This document shows, in pieces, positions 15,554 to 24,058 of a stretch of 64,000 bases of DNA. Within the stretch, counting starts at the first letter, position 1. Each line of letters begins with the position of its first letter. A model generated the notes under the pieces. It was not told the origin of the DNA, did not search any database, and was given only the letters and a program-made list of their open reading frames with translations. The stretch is from Hymenobacter artigasi (GTDB lineage Bacteria; Bacteroidota; Bacteroidia; Cytophagales; Hymenobacteraceae): assembly GCF_012275535.1 (NCBI RefSeq), contig NZ_JAAVTK010000020.1, forward strand, positions 1 through 64,000, read 5' to 3'. A program made the translations under genes and the position numbers.

Positions 15554-17371
15554 ATGGCCAAGCAAGCCTATTCCCGCCGCGACCTCGCGTTTCAGCTTCA
15601 CGAAGTATTGCAGGTTGAACGACTCAACCGCTTCCCCTATTTTAAAGACCACGACCGCGGCTCCATCGACCTCGTGCTCGACACCGCCGGCCAGTTTGCC
15701 GACCAGCTCCTGAAGCCCCTGCTCACCGAGCTCGACCGCCAGGAGCCGCAGCTGGTGGATGGCACTATTCGCGTGCACCCTGGCGTGAAGGACATTGTGC
15801 ACCGCTTCGGCCAGGATGGCTGGATAAACGCGCTGTTCTCCTATGAAGAAGGCGGCCAGCAGCTGCCTGGTACCGTGTACAACGCGGCGGTGTTTGCCAT
15901 GCAGGCAACCAACTACTCGGCCAGCGTGCCGCCCTTCCTCACGCTGGGCGCGGCCAATTTGCTGCGCAGTTTCGCCGCGCCGGAGCTCACGGCTGCTTTC
16001 ACGCCGCACATGTACGCCGGCCGCTGGCAAGGTACCATGGCCCTTACCGAGCCCGACGCCGGCAGCTCCCTCTCCGACATCAGCACCTCGGCCGAACCCA
16101 CGGAGGATGGCTACTACCGGATTCGGGGGCAGAAAATCTATATTTCCTCCGGCGACCACGATGCCTGTGACAACGTGGTGCATCTCATGCTGGCCAAGAT
16201 TAAAGGCGGACCAGCGGGGGCCAAGGGCATTTCGCTGTTTGCCGTGCCGCGCCAGCGCGTGGCCGAAGGGCTGCCCAACGAGGCCACGCAGCCGGAGGAA
16301 TTAATTTCGAACGACGTGGTGACGGCCGGCATTTACCATAAGCTGGGCTGCAAGGGTGCCCCCATTGCCCACCTCATGATTGGCGGCGACGGGGACACGC
16401 GCGGCTACCTCGTGGGCGAGCCCAATAAGGGCCTCAGCTACATGTTTCAGATGATGAACGAGGCCCGGCTGGCCGTGGGCGTGAGCGCGGCGGCCATCGG
16501 CACGGCCGCGTACTACGCCGCCCTCGAATATGCCCGTGCCCGGCCCCAGGGCCGCCCCATTGCCAACCGCGACGTGACCCAGCCGCAGGTGCCCATCATC
16601 CGGCATGCCGATGTAAAGCGCATGCTGCTCTTTCAAAAAGCCACCATGGAAGGCGCCTTGGGGCTTCTATTACAGTGCAGCTACTACATGGATGTGGCCC
16701 GGGTAGGGGAGGGCGCGGAAAAAGAGCGCGCCGAGCTGCTGCTCGATTTGCTGATGCCCATCGCCAAAACCTACCCCTCGGAAATGGGCGTGCTGAGCAC
16801 CAGCGCCGCCATCCAGGTGCACGGCGGGGCGGGCTACACCACCGATTTTCCGGTGGAGCAGTTCTGGCGCGAGTCGCGCATTCACCCCATCCACGAGGGC
16901 ACCACCGGCATTCAGGGCCTTGATTTGTTGGGCCGGAAAATCACCCAGCACGGCGGCAAGGCCGTGGGCCTGCTGCTGGAAGAAATTCAGGCCACCATTG
17001 CCTCCGCCGCTGTCGTGTCCGAGTTGGCTCCGCTGGCCGCTCAGCTCACCAAAAACGTGGGCATTTTGCAGCAAGTAACCGGCCATCTGCTGGGCGTGGC
17101 AGCCAGGGACCACGAGCTATTCCTGGCCGATGCCACGCTTTACCTGGAGCTGGCCGGGCTGGTGGTAGTGGCCTGGCAGTGGCTGCGGCAGGCCCGCGTG
17201 GCCCAGGCCGCCCTGCCCGCCGCCCACCCCGACGACCAGAATTTCTACCACGGCAAGCTCATGGCCGCGCAGTATTTCTACGAATACGAGCTGGTGCGCG
17301 CCCCTGGTCTGGCCAAGCGCCTGCAATCGGCCAATGCCGTGACGGTGGCCATGCAGGAAGCGTGGTTTTAG
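15554..17371 (+). CDS. Acyl-CoA dehydrogenase with C-terminal extension
   Basis: FAD enzyme oxidising an acyl-CoA to the trans-2-enoyl-CoA. The 605-residue length is that of the large FadE/AcdA-like group: N-terminal and middle domains with LTEPDAGSSLSD near residue 160, a C-terminal helical domain with QVHGGAGYTTDFPVEQFWRE near 420, and an extra helical domain over the last 120 residues. This group is typical of bacterial fatty acid beta-oxidation. It starts a co-directional set of five genes through 21788, each separated by an inverted repeat. Its TAG stop lies two bases before a 43-bp repeat arm. Confidence 0.9.
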   Translation: MAKQAYSRRDLAFQLHEVLQVERLNRFPYFKDHDRGSIDLVLDTAGQFADQLLKPLLTELDRQEPQLVDGTIRVHPGVKDIVHRFGQDGWINALFSYEEGGQQLPGTVYNAAVFAMQATNYSASVPPFLTLGAANLLRSFAAPELTAAFTPHMYAGRWQGTMALTEPDAGSSLSDISTSAEPTEDGYYRIRGQKIYISSGDHDACDNVVHLMLAKIKGGPAGAKGISLFAVPRQRVAEGLPNEATQPEELISNDVVTAGIYHKLGCKGAPIAHLMIGGDGDTRGYLVGEPNKGLSYMFQMMNEARLAVGVSAAAIGTAAYYAALEYARARPQGRPIANRDVTQPQVPIIRHADVKRMLLFQKATMEGALGLLLQCSYYMDVARVGEGAEKERAELLLDLLMPIAKTYPSEMGVLSTSAAIQVHGGAGYTTDFPVEQFWRESRIHPIHEGTTGIQGLDLLGRKITQHGGKAVGLLLEEIQATIASAAVVSELAPLAAQLTKNVGILQQVTGHLLGVAARDHELFLADATLYLELAGLVVVAWQWLRQARVAQAALPAAHPDDQNFYHGKLMAAQYFYEYELVRAPGLAKRLQSANAVTVAMQEAWF

Positions 17372-17372
17372 C

Positions 17373-17512
17373 GTCACCTCACCCCCCGGCCCCCTCTCCT
17401 TGGGGAGAGGGGGAGGCTAACGGTTTTCGTAGGCACTCCTTTCTTCTGTTTTCCATCGCGCCGCCTCAGCTCCCCCTCTCCCCAAGGAGAGGGGGCCGGG
17501 GGGGGAGGTGAC
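17373..17512. repeat. Long GC-rich inverted repeat (CCCCTCTCC family)
   Basis: Arms 17373-17415 and 17470-17512 pair over 43 bases with essentially one mismatch. It fills the gap from the stop codon of the upstream gene to ten bases before the next ATG. Confidence 0.92.
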
Positions 17513-17522
17513 CCGTCAGCAC

Positions 17523-18269
17523 ATGAAAAAACTCCAAAACAAAGTCGTCTTCATTACCGGCGGAGCCTCGGGCCTGGGCCGCGCCGCCGCCGTGGCCGCC
17601 GCTGAAGAAGGCGCGAAAGTCGTCATCGCCGACCTGCCCGGCTCCGACCACGCCGCCGCGCTGGCCGAGGTGAAGTCCACCAGGGCCGAAGCCGTTTTTA
17701 TTCCGCTCGACGTGACCGATTCGACCAATATCCAGCAGGCCATTGCCGCTACGGTGGCGCAGTTCGGCCGGCTCGATGTGGCGTTGAACAACGCGGGCAT
17801 TGGCGAAGGCTTCTTTAGCTTCCTCGAAACCAGCGAAGAGTCGTTTCAGCGCATCATCGACGTAAACCTGACCGGCGTGTTCACCTGCATGAAGTACGAG
17901 CTGGCCCAGTTCATGCAGCAGGGTGGGGGCGTGATTGTGAACATGTCTTCCCTGGCTGGCCTGAAGGGCGCGGCGGGCCTGAGCGCCTACGTAGCATCCA
18001 AGCACGGCGTGCTGGGCCTCACCCGCGTAGCGGCCCAGGAGTTCGCCCGGCACAACGTGCGCGTGAATGCGCTCTGTCCGTACTACATCGATACGCCGCT
18101 CATTCAGGATGTTCACCCCGACCAGCGTCAGCAGATGATTTCGGCCAGCCCCATGAGGCGCCTCGGGCGGGCTGAGGAAGTAGCCAAGGCCTTTATTTAC
18201 CTTGCTTCGGATGATTCGAGCTACACCAATGGCACCCAGCTGGTGATTGACAGCGGCATCATTTCGTGA
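17523..18269 (+). CDS. Short-chain dehydrogenase/reductase
   Basis: A 248-residue classical SDR. The glycine motif TGGASGLG is at residues 12-19, NNAG at 89-92, a serine in NMSSLAG near 142, and Tyr156-x3-Lys160. Asp37 at the end of strand 2 suggests NAD rather than NADP. By context it is probably a 3-hydroxyacyl-CoA or hydroxy-acid dehydrogenase. The ATG at 17523 was preferred to an in-frame GTG at 17508 inside the repeat arm. Confidence 0.85.
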   Translation: MKKLQNKVVFITGGASGLGRAAAVAAAEEGAKVVIADLPGSDHAAALAEVKSTRAEAVFIPLDVTDSTNIQQAIAATVAQFGRLDVALNNAGIGEGFFSFLETSEESFQRIIDVNLTGVFTCMKYELAQFMQQGGGVIVNMSSLAGLKGAAGLSAYVASKHGVLGLTRVAAQEFARHNVRVNALCPYYIDTPLIQDVHPDQRQQMISASPMRRLGRAEEVAKAFIYLASDDSSYTNGTQLVIDSGIIS

Positions 18270-18270
18270 T

Positions 18271-18340
18271 GTAGCGCGGAAGTTCAATTCGCGACTCACG
18301 CACTAATCCAGCCCACTCGCGGACTAAAAGTCCGCGCTAC
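18271..18340. repeat. Decayed inverted repeat (GTAGCGCGGA family)
   Basis: Arms 18271-18294 and 18317-18340 pair at both ends but mismatch in the middle. The left edge is one base after the TGA of the preceding gene, and the next ATG is 12 bases after the right edge. It shares the word AGTCCGCGCT with the hairpin at 13608-13631. Confidence 0.75.
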
Positions 18341-18352
18341 TTCGCATTCAAT

Positions 18353-19585
18353 ATGGATTTCACTCCCAGCCCTAAAACCCAGGACTACCTTGCCCGCGTG
18401 CAGGCCTTTATGGCCGCGCACATCACGCCCATTGAAGACGACTACCACCGCGAAAATCTGGCCGCCAACCCTGGCGCCGACTGGCAAAGCTGGCGCGTGC
18501 TGCCCATCATCGAAGAGCTGAAAGCGAAAGCCAAAGCCGCCGGCCTCTGGAATTTATTTCTGCCTGATGCTACCCACGGTGCCGGCCTCAGTACCCTCGA
18601 ATACGCGCCCATTGCCGAGGAAACCGGCCGCAGCTTCCTCGCGCCCACCGTGTTCAACTGCAACGCGCCCGACACCGGTAACATGGAAGTGCTGCACTAC
18701 TTCGGCAGCGAGGCGCAAAAAGCGGAGTGGCTCGCGCCGCTGCTGGCCGGCGAAATTCGCTCCGTTTTCTGCATGACCGAGCCCGACGTAGCCTCCTCCG
18801 ATGCCACCAACATGCAGGCCACTATTGTGGAGGACAACGACGAACTGGTGCTCAACGGCCGCAAGTGGTGGGCCACCGGCCTGGGACACCCCAATGCGAA
18901 GCTGGCCATTTTCATGGGCCTCTCAAACCCCGAAGCTGCGCCCCACGCCCGCCACAGCATGGTGCTGGTGCCGCTCGATACGCCCGGCGTGAACATCCGG
19001 CGCATGCTGCCCGCCTTTAGCGACTACGACCCGCCCTATGGCCACGGTGAAGTGTGGTTTGAGAACGTGCGCGTGCCCCGCGCCAACCTGCTGCGCGGCC
19101 TGGGCGAGGGCTTTGCCATCGCGCAGGGCCGCCTTGGGCCGGGCCGCATTCACCACTGCATGCGCTGCATCGGGGCCGCCGAGCGGGCGCTGGAATTGCT
19201 GATAACCCGTGGCCTCGCGCGCACCGCTTTCGGTAAGCCGCTGCTGCACCTGGGCGGCAACCTGGAGCGCGTGGCCGACCTGCGCATGGCCATCGACCAG
19301 GCCCGCCTGCTCACGCTGTACGCCGCCTGGAAAATTGACACCCAGGGAGTGAAAGCGGCCATGAGCGAGATTTCGGCCATTAAAGTAGTGGGCCCCAACG
19401 TGCTTCAGCGCGTGGTGGACGAGGCCATTCAAATTCACGGTGGCGCGGGCGTGTCGCACGACGTGCCGCTCACGGCCCTCTTCACCGTGGCCCGCGCCCT
19501 GCGCCTGGCCGATGGGCCCGATGAGGTGCACCGCGCCATGGTGGCGCGAGTGGAGCTGGCGAAGTATAAGGCGAAGCGGGAGTGA
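18353..19585 (+). CDS. ACAD10/11-like acyl-CoA dehydrogenase
   Basis: A 410-residue flavoprotein whose signatures are closer to the acyl-CoA dehydrogenase domain of ACAD10/ACAD11 than to ordinary beta-oxidation enzymes: MTEPDVASSDATNM near residue 142, LNGRKWWATG near 165, and LRLADGPDEVHRA near 387. In mammals that domain follows an APH-fold kinase in one chain, and in Pseudomonas LvaC works with the kinase LvaA on phosphorylated 4-hydroxyacyl-CoA. Here the kinase is the next gene. The proposed role is dephosphorylation/isomerisation of a 4-phosphoacyl-CoA to an enoyl-CoA. The family is clear; the substrate is inferred. Confidence 0.85.
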   Translation: MDFTPSPKTQDYLARVQAFMAAHITPIEDDYHRENLAANPGADWQSWRVLPIIEELKAKAKAAGLWNLFLPDATHGAGLSTLEYAPIAEETGRSFLAPTVFNCNAPDTGNMEVLHYFGSEAQKAEWLAPLLAGEIRSVFCMTEPDVASSDATNMQATIVEDNDELVLNGRKWWATGLGHPNAKLAIFMGLSNPEAAPHARHSMVLVPLDTPGVNIRRMLPAFSDYDPPYGHGEVWFENVRVPRANLLRGLGEGFAIAQGRLGPGRIHHCMRCIGAAERALELLITRGLARTAFGKPLLHLGGNLERVADLRMAIDQARLLTLYAAWKIDTQGVKAAMSEISAIKVVGPNVLQRVVDEAIQIHGGAGVSHDVPLTALFTVARALRLADGPDEVHRAMVARVELAKYKAKRE

Positions 19586-19593
19586 GTGAAACG

Positions 19594-19772
19594 AAACTCC
19601 CCTCCTCAGATGAGGAGGGGACGCTGGCGCGAAGCGCCAGCTGGGGTGGTTGAACTCGTTGAACGACACCCGAACAACACCAGAACAAACCCAACCCTAA
19701 CCGTTCAACGCCCACAACCACCCCCGTTTCCGCTGCGCTGAAACATCCCCTCCTTGGTAAGGAGGGGAGTTT
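19594..19772. repeat. Inverted repeat (AACTCCCCTCC family)
   Basis: Outer arms pair AAACTCCCCTCC (from 19594) with GGAGGGGAGTTT (to 19772), and inner blocks GGGGTGGTTG and CAACCACCCCC also pair. It fills nearly the whole gap between the dehydrogenase and the kinase. Confidence 0.85.
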
Positions 19773-19796
19773 GACGTTCCATCTTTTCCTGACTTT

Positions 19797-20873
19797 ATGA
19801 CTCCTAATCCCGCCGCCCGCCTCCTCGACACCGCCGGCCCGCTACGCCCCGGCGAGGAGCTGGACGCTACCGCCGTCGATGGCTGGCTGAAGCAGCAGCG
19901 CCCCGACCTGCGTGGGCTGCCGCGCGTGACGCAGTACGCCGGCGGGGCATCGAACTGGACCTATCGCCTCGAATACGACAACGCTGACCTCATCCTACGT
20001 CGCCCACCAGCCGGAACCAAGGCCAAATCGGCCCACGACATGGGCCGCGAATACCGCGTGCAAAAGGCTCTGAAACCGGTGTTTCACTACGTGCCCGAGA
20101 TGGTAGCCTACTGCGAGGACACCAGCGTTATCGGGGTCGATTTCTACGTGATGGAGCGCGTGGCCGGCATCATCCCGCGCAAGAACCTGCCACGGGGGCT
20201 GGAACTGCCGCCCGCCACCGTACACCAACTCTGTCTGAACGTGCTCGATGCGCTGATTGAGTTGCATCAGGTCGACTACCAGGCAGCCGGCCTCGCGGGC
20301 CTGAGCAGCGGCACCGGCTATACCCAGCGCCAGATTTCGGGCTGGAGCAAACGCTACACCCAGGCCCGCACCTGGAACGTGCCCAGCGGCCGCCGCATCA
20401 TGCAGTGGCTGGAGGCGCACCAGCCGCAGCAGGAACGCATCTGCATCACGCACAATGATTTTCGGTTCGATAACGTGGTGCTCGACGCCGACGACCCCAC
20501 GCGTATTCTGGGCATTCTGGATTGGGAGCTGGCCACCCTCGGCGACCCGCTCATGGACCTGGGCAACCTGCTGGCCTACTGGGTGCAGGCCGACGACGAC
20601 TTCCTGGCCCAGGCCACCCGCCGCCAGCCCACCCACCTCCCGGGCATGCTCACCCGCAAAGAAGTGGTGGCCTACTACTGCGAAAAAACCGGCTTCCAGC
20701 CCGAAAAATGGGCGTTTTACGAGGTGTATGGCCTATTCCGGCTTTCAGCCATCGCCCAGCAGATTTATTACCGCTACCACCACAAGCAGACCCGCAATCC
20801 GGCGTTCAAGAACTTTTGGATTTTCGTGCATTACCTGCACTGGCGCTGCCGGCGGGCCATGCGTGGGAGTTGA
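19797..20873 (+). CDS. APH-fold phosphotransferase (ACAD10/11 and LvaA-like kinase)
   Basis: A 358-residue protein-kinase-like phosphotransferase. GGASNWTYRL at 49-58 is the nucleotide loop, RRP with the lysine/arginine pair lies near 68, the catalytic loop HNDFRFDN is at 219-226 (Asp221, Asn226), and the metal-binding Asp242 is in LDWELATLGDP. These match the aminoglycoside-phosphotransferase-like domain found in ACAD10/11 and in LvaA rather than antibiotic-resistance enzymes. Its place directly after an ACAD10/11-like dehydrogenase suggests that it phosphorylates the 4-hydroxyl of a hydroxyacyl-CoA. This is inference; no substrate residues can be read off. Confidence 0.85.
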   Translation: MTPNPAARLLDTAGPLRPGEELDATAVDGWLKQQRPDLRGLPRVTQYAGGASNWTYRLEYDNADLILRRPPAGTKAKSAHDMGREYRVQKALKPVFHYVPEMVAYCEDTSVIGVDFYVMERVAGIIPRKNLPRGLELPPATVHQLCLNVLDALIELHQVDYQAAGLAGLSSGTGYTQRQISGWSKRYTQARTWNVPSGRRIMQWLEAHQPQQERICITHNDFRFDNVVLDADDPTRILGILDWELATLGDPLMDLGNLLAYWVQADDDFLAQATRRQPTHLPGMLTRKEVVAYYCEKTGFQPEKWAFYEVYGLFRLSAIAQQIYYRYHHKQTRNPAFKNFWIFVHYLHWRCRRAMRGS

Positions 20874-20890
20874 TAACGATACCAAAAGGG

Positions 20891-21000
20891 CGTCATGTCG
20901 AGCGCAGCCGAGACATCTTGCGTGCTCCCACAAATCAATGACGTGGCAACGATTGGATTACTATCACACGCGAGATGTCTCGGCTGCGCTCGACATGACG
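20891..21000. repeat. Family A inverted repeat, copy 2
   Basis: Arms 20891-20924 and 20967-21000 pair at 33 of 34 positions, with the word CGAGCGCAGCCGAGACATC. It lies between the kinase and the next SDR gene. Confidence 0.92.
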
Positions 21001-21032
21001 TTCAATTCATATCCTCATTCCCACCCTAAAAC

Positions 21033-21788
21033 ATGACCACCACCCGCCACAACATCCTCATCACCGGAGCCAGCTCGGGCCTGGGCGAAGGCATGGCCCG
21101 CGAATACGCCCGCATGGGCCGCAACCTCGCCCTCTGCGCCCGCCGTACCGACCGCCTCGACGCCCTCAAAGCCGAGCTGGAAACCGCTCACCCCACCATC
21201 AAAATCTTCGTGCGTGCCCTCGATGTGAACAACCACGACCAGGTTTTCGAAGTCTTCCGTGCTTTCCAGACCGACCTGGGCACCATCGACCGCATCATTG
21301 TGAATGCTGGCATGGGCAAGGGCGCCTCGCTGGGCACCGGCTACTTCCACGCCAACCTGCAAACGGCCCAGACCAACTTCGTGGCCGCGTTGGCGCAGTG
21401 CGAAGCGGCGCTGGAGATTTTTCGGGCCCAGAACGCGGGCCATTTGGTCACTATTTCGTCGGTGGCTGCCATGCGCGGCATGCCCCGCGCCCAAACGACC
21501 TACGCCGCCACCAAGGCCGGCCTCTCGGCCCTCACCGAGGGAATTCGGGCCGATTTGCTGAACTCGCCTATTAAAGTCAGCATTATGTACCCCGGCTATA
21601 TCCGCTCCGAAATCAATGCCAAAGTGAAGAGTACGCCCTACATGGTGGATACCGAAACCGGCTGCCGGGCCCTCGTGAAAGCCATTGAGCGCGAGCCGGT
21701 GCAGGCCTTCGTGCCCGGCTGGCCCTGGGCCCTGATGGCCCGTGCCATGAAATGGCTGCCGCTGCGTTGGGTACAAAAGCTATTGTAA
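21033..21788 (+). CDS. Short-chain dehydrogenase/reductase
   Basis: A 251-residue SDR with TGASSGLG at residues 11-18, an arginine-rich strand-2 end (CARRTDRL, suggesting NADP), IVNAG, TISSVAA, and the catalytic YAATK. The C-terminus is hydrophobic and basic (WPWALMARAMKWLPLRWV), suggesting membrane association or lipid substrates. It resembles YbbO-like SDRs. It is the last of the five-gene acyl-CoA set; oxidation or reduction of a hydroxy/keto lipid is plausible. Confidence 0.82.
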   Translation: MTTTRHNILITGASSGLGEGMAREYARMGRNLALCARRTDRLDALKAELETAHPTIKIFVRALDVNNHDQVFEVFRAFQTDLGTIDRIIVNAGMGKGASLGTGYFHANLQTAQTNFVAALAQCEAALEIFRAQNAGHLVTISSVAAMRGMPRAQTTYAATKAGLSALTEGIRADLLNSPIKVSIMYPGYIRSEINAKVKSTPYMVDTETGCRALVKAIEREPVQAFVPGWPWALMARAMKWLPLRWVQKLL

Positions 21789-21810
21789 TACAATGATTTA
21801 ATTAAACAAT

Positions 21811-21905
21811 TGCGGCGGTTTGCTGAAAAATCCGTTTCTTGCATGCCCAAATTCCTGACCCACCAGGAAAGTACGGTGACTGGCCTTTCGGAGCAAACCG
21901 CCGCA
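21811..21905. repeat. Inverted repeat upstream of the SGNH gene
   Basis: Arms 21811-21824 and 21892-21905 are a perfect 14-mer pair (TGCGGCGGTTTGCT). It occupies most of the gap after the SDR gene. Confidence 0.8.
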
Positions 21906-21934
21906 TTTTGTCTTTGCTACTTACTTCTATCTCT

Positions 21935-22972
21935 GTGAATCAAACGCTACGTAAACTGCTGGTAGTGGCCGTGGTGGGCTTGCTCCCATGTACGCCAGCC
22001 CCCGCCGGGGCGCAAGGGCGGCCCGTTCGCACTCCGGCCGCACCGGCACCCGTCAATACCATTCTATTCGTTGGTAATAGCTTTTTTCACGGCAAATACC
22101 AACCCGTACTGGCTTACAACGCCGCCCACGTAACCGACGAGAACTACGGCCTGCCCGCTACCCACCCCCGTTGTGAAACCACCACCGGCGAGCCCGTGGT
22201 ATGGGGCGGTATTCCCGGCATCTTCCAGAAATTCACCGAAGAAGCAGGCCTGAAATACGAAGTGCACTTCGAGGAAATTAACGCCCGGCCGCTGCAATAC
22301 CACTACGAGCACGCCCTCCCCATCATTCAGCAGCCGCGCTGGAACACTGTGGTGCTGCAGGAGCACAGCCAGTGGGCCCTGCCCCCGCGCCACGGCGGCC
22401 ACCCCGAGCTGTTCCGCGACTACGCTACCCGGCTGGAGCAGGCCGTGCACGCCGCCAACCCCGCCGCCAGCGTATTCCTGTTCCAGACCTGGCCCCGCGC
22501 CGACCTTTGCTACCCAGCCGGCACGCCCTTCGCCGGCCTGCCCATCGACTCGATGGCCCGCGAGCTGCACGCGGCCTACTACGGCTTGCTGGCGCAAAAC
22601 CCGGGCTTCAAAAGCATCGCGCCGGCCGGCGATGCCTGGCTGCGCGCCGTGCAAACCGGCCTGGCCCAGCGCAACCCCTACGCCCCCGAGCCCGGCAAAA
22701 TCGACCTCTGGGCCGAAGACCACTACCACCCCAGCAACTGGGGCGCCTACCTCACGGCCTGCGTACTGTTTGGCGAAATCACCGGCCGCGACCCCCGCGC
22801 CCTCGGCGCCGCCGAGCAGGCGGCCGTGGCGCTTGGCATCAGCCCGGCCGAGGCCGTTTTCCTGCAGCGCGTAGCCGCCGAGCAAGTACAGGCCGCCCGC
22901 CCCGGAGCGTTTGCCGACCAGCCGTTGAAATCGGGAAAAGCTGCGCCTGGTAAAGTCAAGCTCAAATCGTGA
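21935..22972 (+). CDS. Secreted SGNH-hydrolase-like protein
   Basis: A 345-residue exported protein of the SGNH/GDSL fold. Block I is FVGNSFFHG (serine candidate), a VLQEHSQWAL strand follows, and the C-terminal DHYHPSNWGAY carries the Asp-x-x-His pair. The substrate (esters of sugars or lipids) is unknown. The GTG at 21935 was chosen because it starts a signal peptide (NQTLRKLLVVAVVGLLPC...GAQG); the longer TTG start at 21839 lies inside a repeat. The gene overlaps the convergent ABC ATPase gene by 11 bases. Confidence 0.72.
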   Translation: MNQTLRKLLVVAVVGLLPCTPAPAGAQGRPVRTPAAPAPVNTILFVGNSFFHGKYQPVLAYNAAHVTDENYGLPATHPRCETTTGEPVVWGGIPGIFQKFTEEAGLKYEVHFEEINARPLQYHYEHALPIIQQPRWNTVVLQEHSQWALPPRHGGHPELFRDYATRLEQAVHAANPAASVFLFQTWPRADLCYPAGTPFAGLPIDSMARELHAAYYGLLAQNPGFKSIAPAGDAWLRAVQTGLAQRNPYAPEPGKIDLWAEDHYHPSNWGAYLTACVLFGEITGRDPRALGAAEQAAVALGISPAEAVFLQRVAAEQVQAARPGAFADQPLKSGKAAPGKVKLKS

Positions 22973-23975
22973 CCTGCGCGCCGGGCGGGGTTAGCGGGAT
23001 ATTCCAGCCCGCCTCCGCCATTATCGCAACGCTGGTTTCATCGCGTGGCTGCAGGGTAGTCGCGGCCACGCGTACGCGCACAAGCTGGTCTGCAATAGTT
23101 AATTCCACTTCCGAGTAGCTGCCCAAAAACCGCACGGCCTGCACCGTGCCCCGGGCCCCGCCGCTGCCCACCGGCCGCAGCTGTAGCTGCTCGGGTCGCA
23201 CCAGCAGGGCCGTGTCTTTTTTGATGCGCCGCCCCGGCAGCAGCGCCCGCCGGGCCGCGCCGCGCACCAGGTTATAGTCGCCAAACAGGGCCGCCGTGGC
23301 CTCGTCTACCGGCTGGTGGTAGAGTTGTCCGGGGGTGCCCTGCTGCACCAGCCGGCCCCGGTGCAGCACCAGAATCTCATCGGCCCAGCCCAGCACGTCG
23401 GCCGCGTCGTGCGATACCAGCAGGCAGGTAATGCCCAGCCGCGTGCCCAATTCATCAATGATGCCCTGCAAAAGGCGCTTGTGCGTCCGGTCAAGGTTCG
23501 AGAACGGCTCGTCGAGCAGCAGCAGGCGCGGCGCACCTAACAGCAGCCGCGCCAGGGCCACGCGCTGCTGCTCGCCGCCGGAAAGCTGGTCGGTGCGGCG
23601 CGTCATCAGGTGGGCAATGCGGCACAGCTCGTACACCGCCTGGGCTTCGGATTCGGGGCGCTTATTGGCGTAGCGTAATACCTGTTCCACGCGCAGAAAC
23701 TGCGGCAAATCGGACTTTTGGGAGAGGTAGGCCACGCCGGGGTGGCCGGGCACCAGTACGTCCTGCGGCCCGCGCACACGGCTGCCGTTGGCCTGCACCG
23801 TGCCAGTAGTAGGCTGAATAAGGCCGGCCACCAGTTGCAGCAGCGTGCTTTTGCCGGCTCCGCTCTCACCGGCCAGCGCCAGCTTTTGCCCAGGCTTTTG
23901 TCTGAAGCTAATGGGCTTGAGCGCGGTAAAGCCGTTTTCGGTGAGGCTGAGGTTGGTTACAGTGAGAATGTCCAT
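22962..23975 (-). CDS. ABC transporter ATP-binding protein (orphan)
   Basis: A 337-residue importer-type ATPase: Walker A GESGAGKS at 36-43, Q-loop YLSQKSD, signature LSGGEQQ at 131-137, Walker B LLLLDEP at 151-157, a switch histidine in SHDAAD, and a C-terminal TOBE-like domain of about 100 residues (LVRPEQLQLRP). This is the PotA/CysA/MalK layout, but no permease or binding protein lies nearby. The ATG at 23975 starts MDILTVTNLSL. A single frame upstream is open as far as 24326, joining it artificially to the barstar remnant; that extension was rejected. Confidence 0.88.
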   Translation of the reverse strand: MDILTVTNLSLTENGFTALKPISFRQKPGQKLALAGESGAGKSTLLQLVAGLIQPTTGTVQANGSRVRGPQDVLVPGHPGVAYLSQKSDLPQFLRVEQVLRYANKRPESEAQAVYELCRIAHLMTRRTDQLSGGEQQRVALARLLLGAPRLLLLDEPFSNLDRTHKRLLQGIIDELGTRLGITCLLVSHDAADVLGWADEILVLHRGRLVQQGTPGQLYHQPVDEATAALFGDYNLVRGAARRALLPGRRIKKDTALLVRPEQLQLRPVGSGGARGTVQAVRFLGSYSEVELTIADQLVRVRVAATTLQPRDETSVAIMAEAGWNIPLTPPGAQVTI

Positions 23976-24012
23976 GCGGCCGCAAAGAACGGGCTTGGGT
24001 TCGCATCGTCTA

Positions 24013-24045
24013 CTGCTGGCGCGCGTCTGTGACGCGTGCCGACTG
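24013..24045. repeat. Unpaired half of a family C repeat
   Basis: The word GGCGCGCGTCTGTGACGCGT is close to the arm at 15310-15337, but no partner arm lies within the flanking gap. It sits between the ABC ATPase start and the stop of the barstar remnant. Confidence 0.7.
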
Positions 24046-24058
24046 GTGTGACGGTGGC

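Noticed and set aside
19797..20873. Aminoglycoside resistance kinase
   Set aside because: The fold is shared, but the signatures and the ACAD10/11-like neighbour point to acyl-CoA metabolism.
21839..21934. TTG start of the SGNH gene
   Set aside because: It lies inside an inverted repeat; the GTG at 21935 begins a proper signal peptide.
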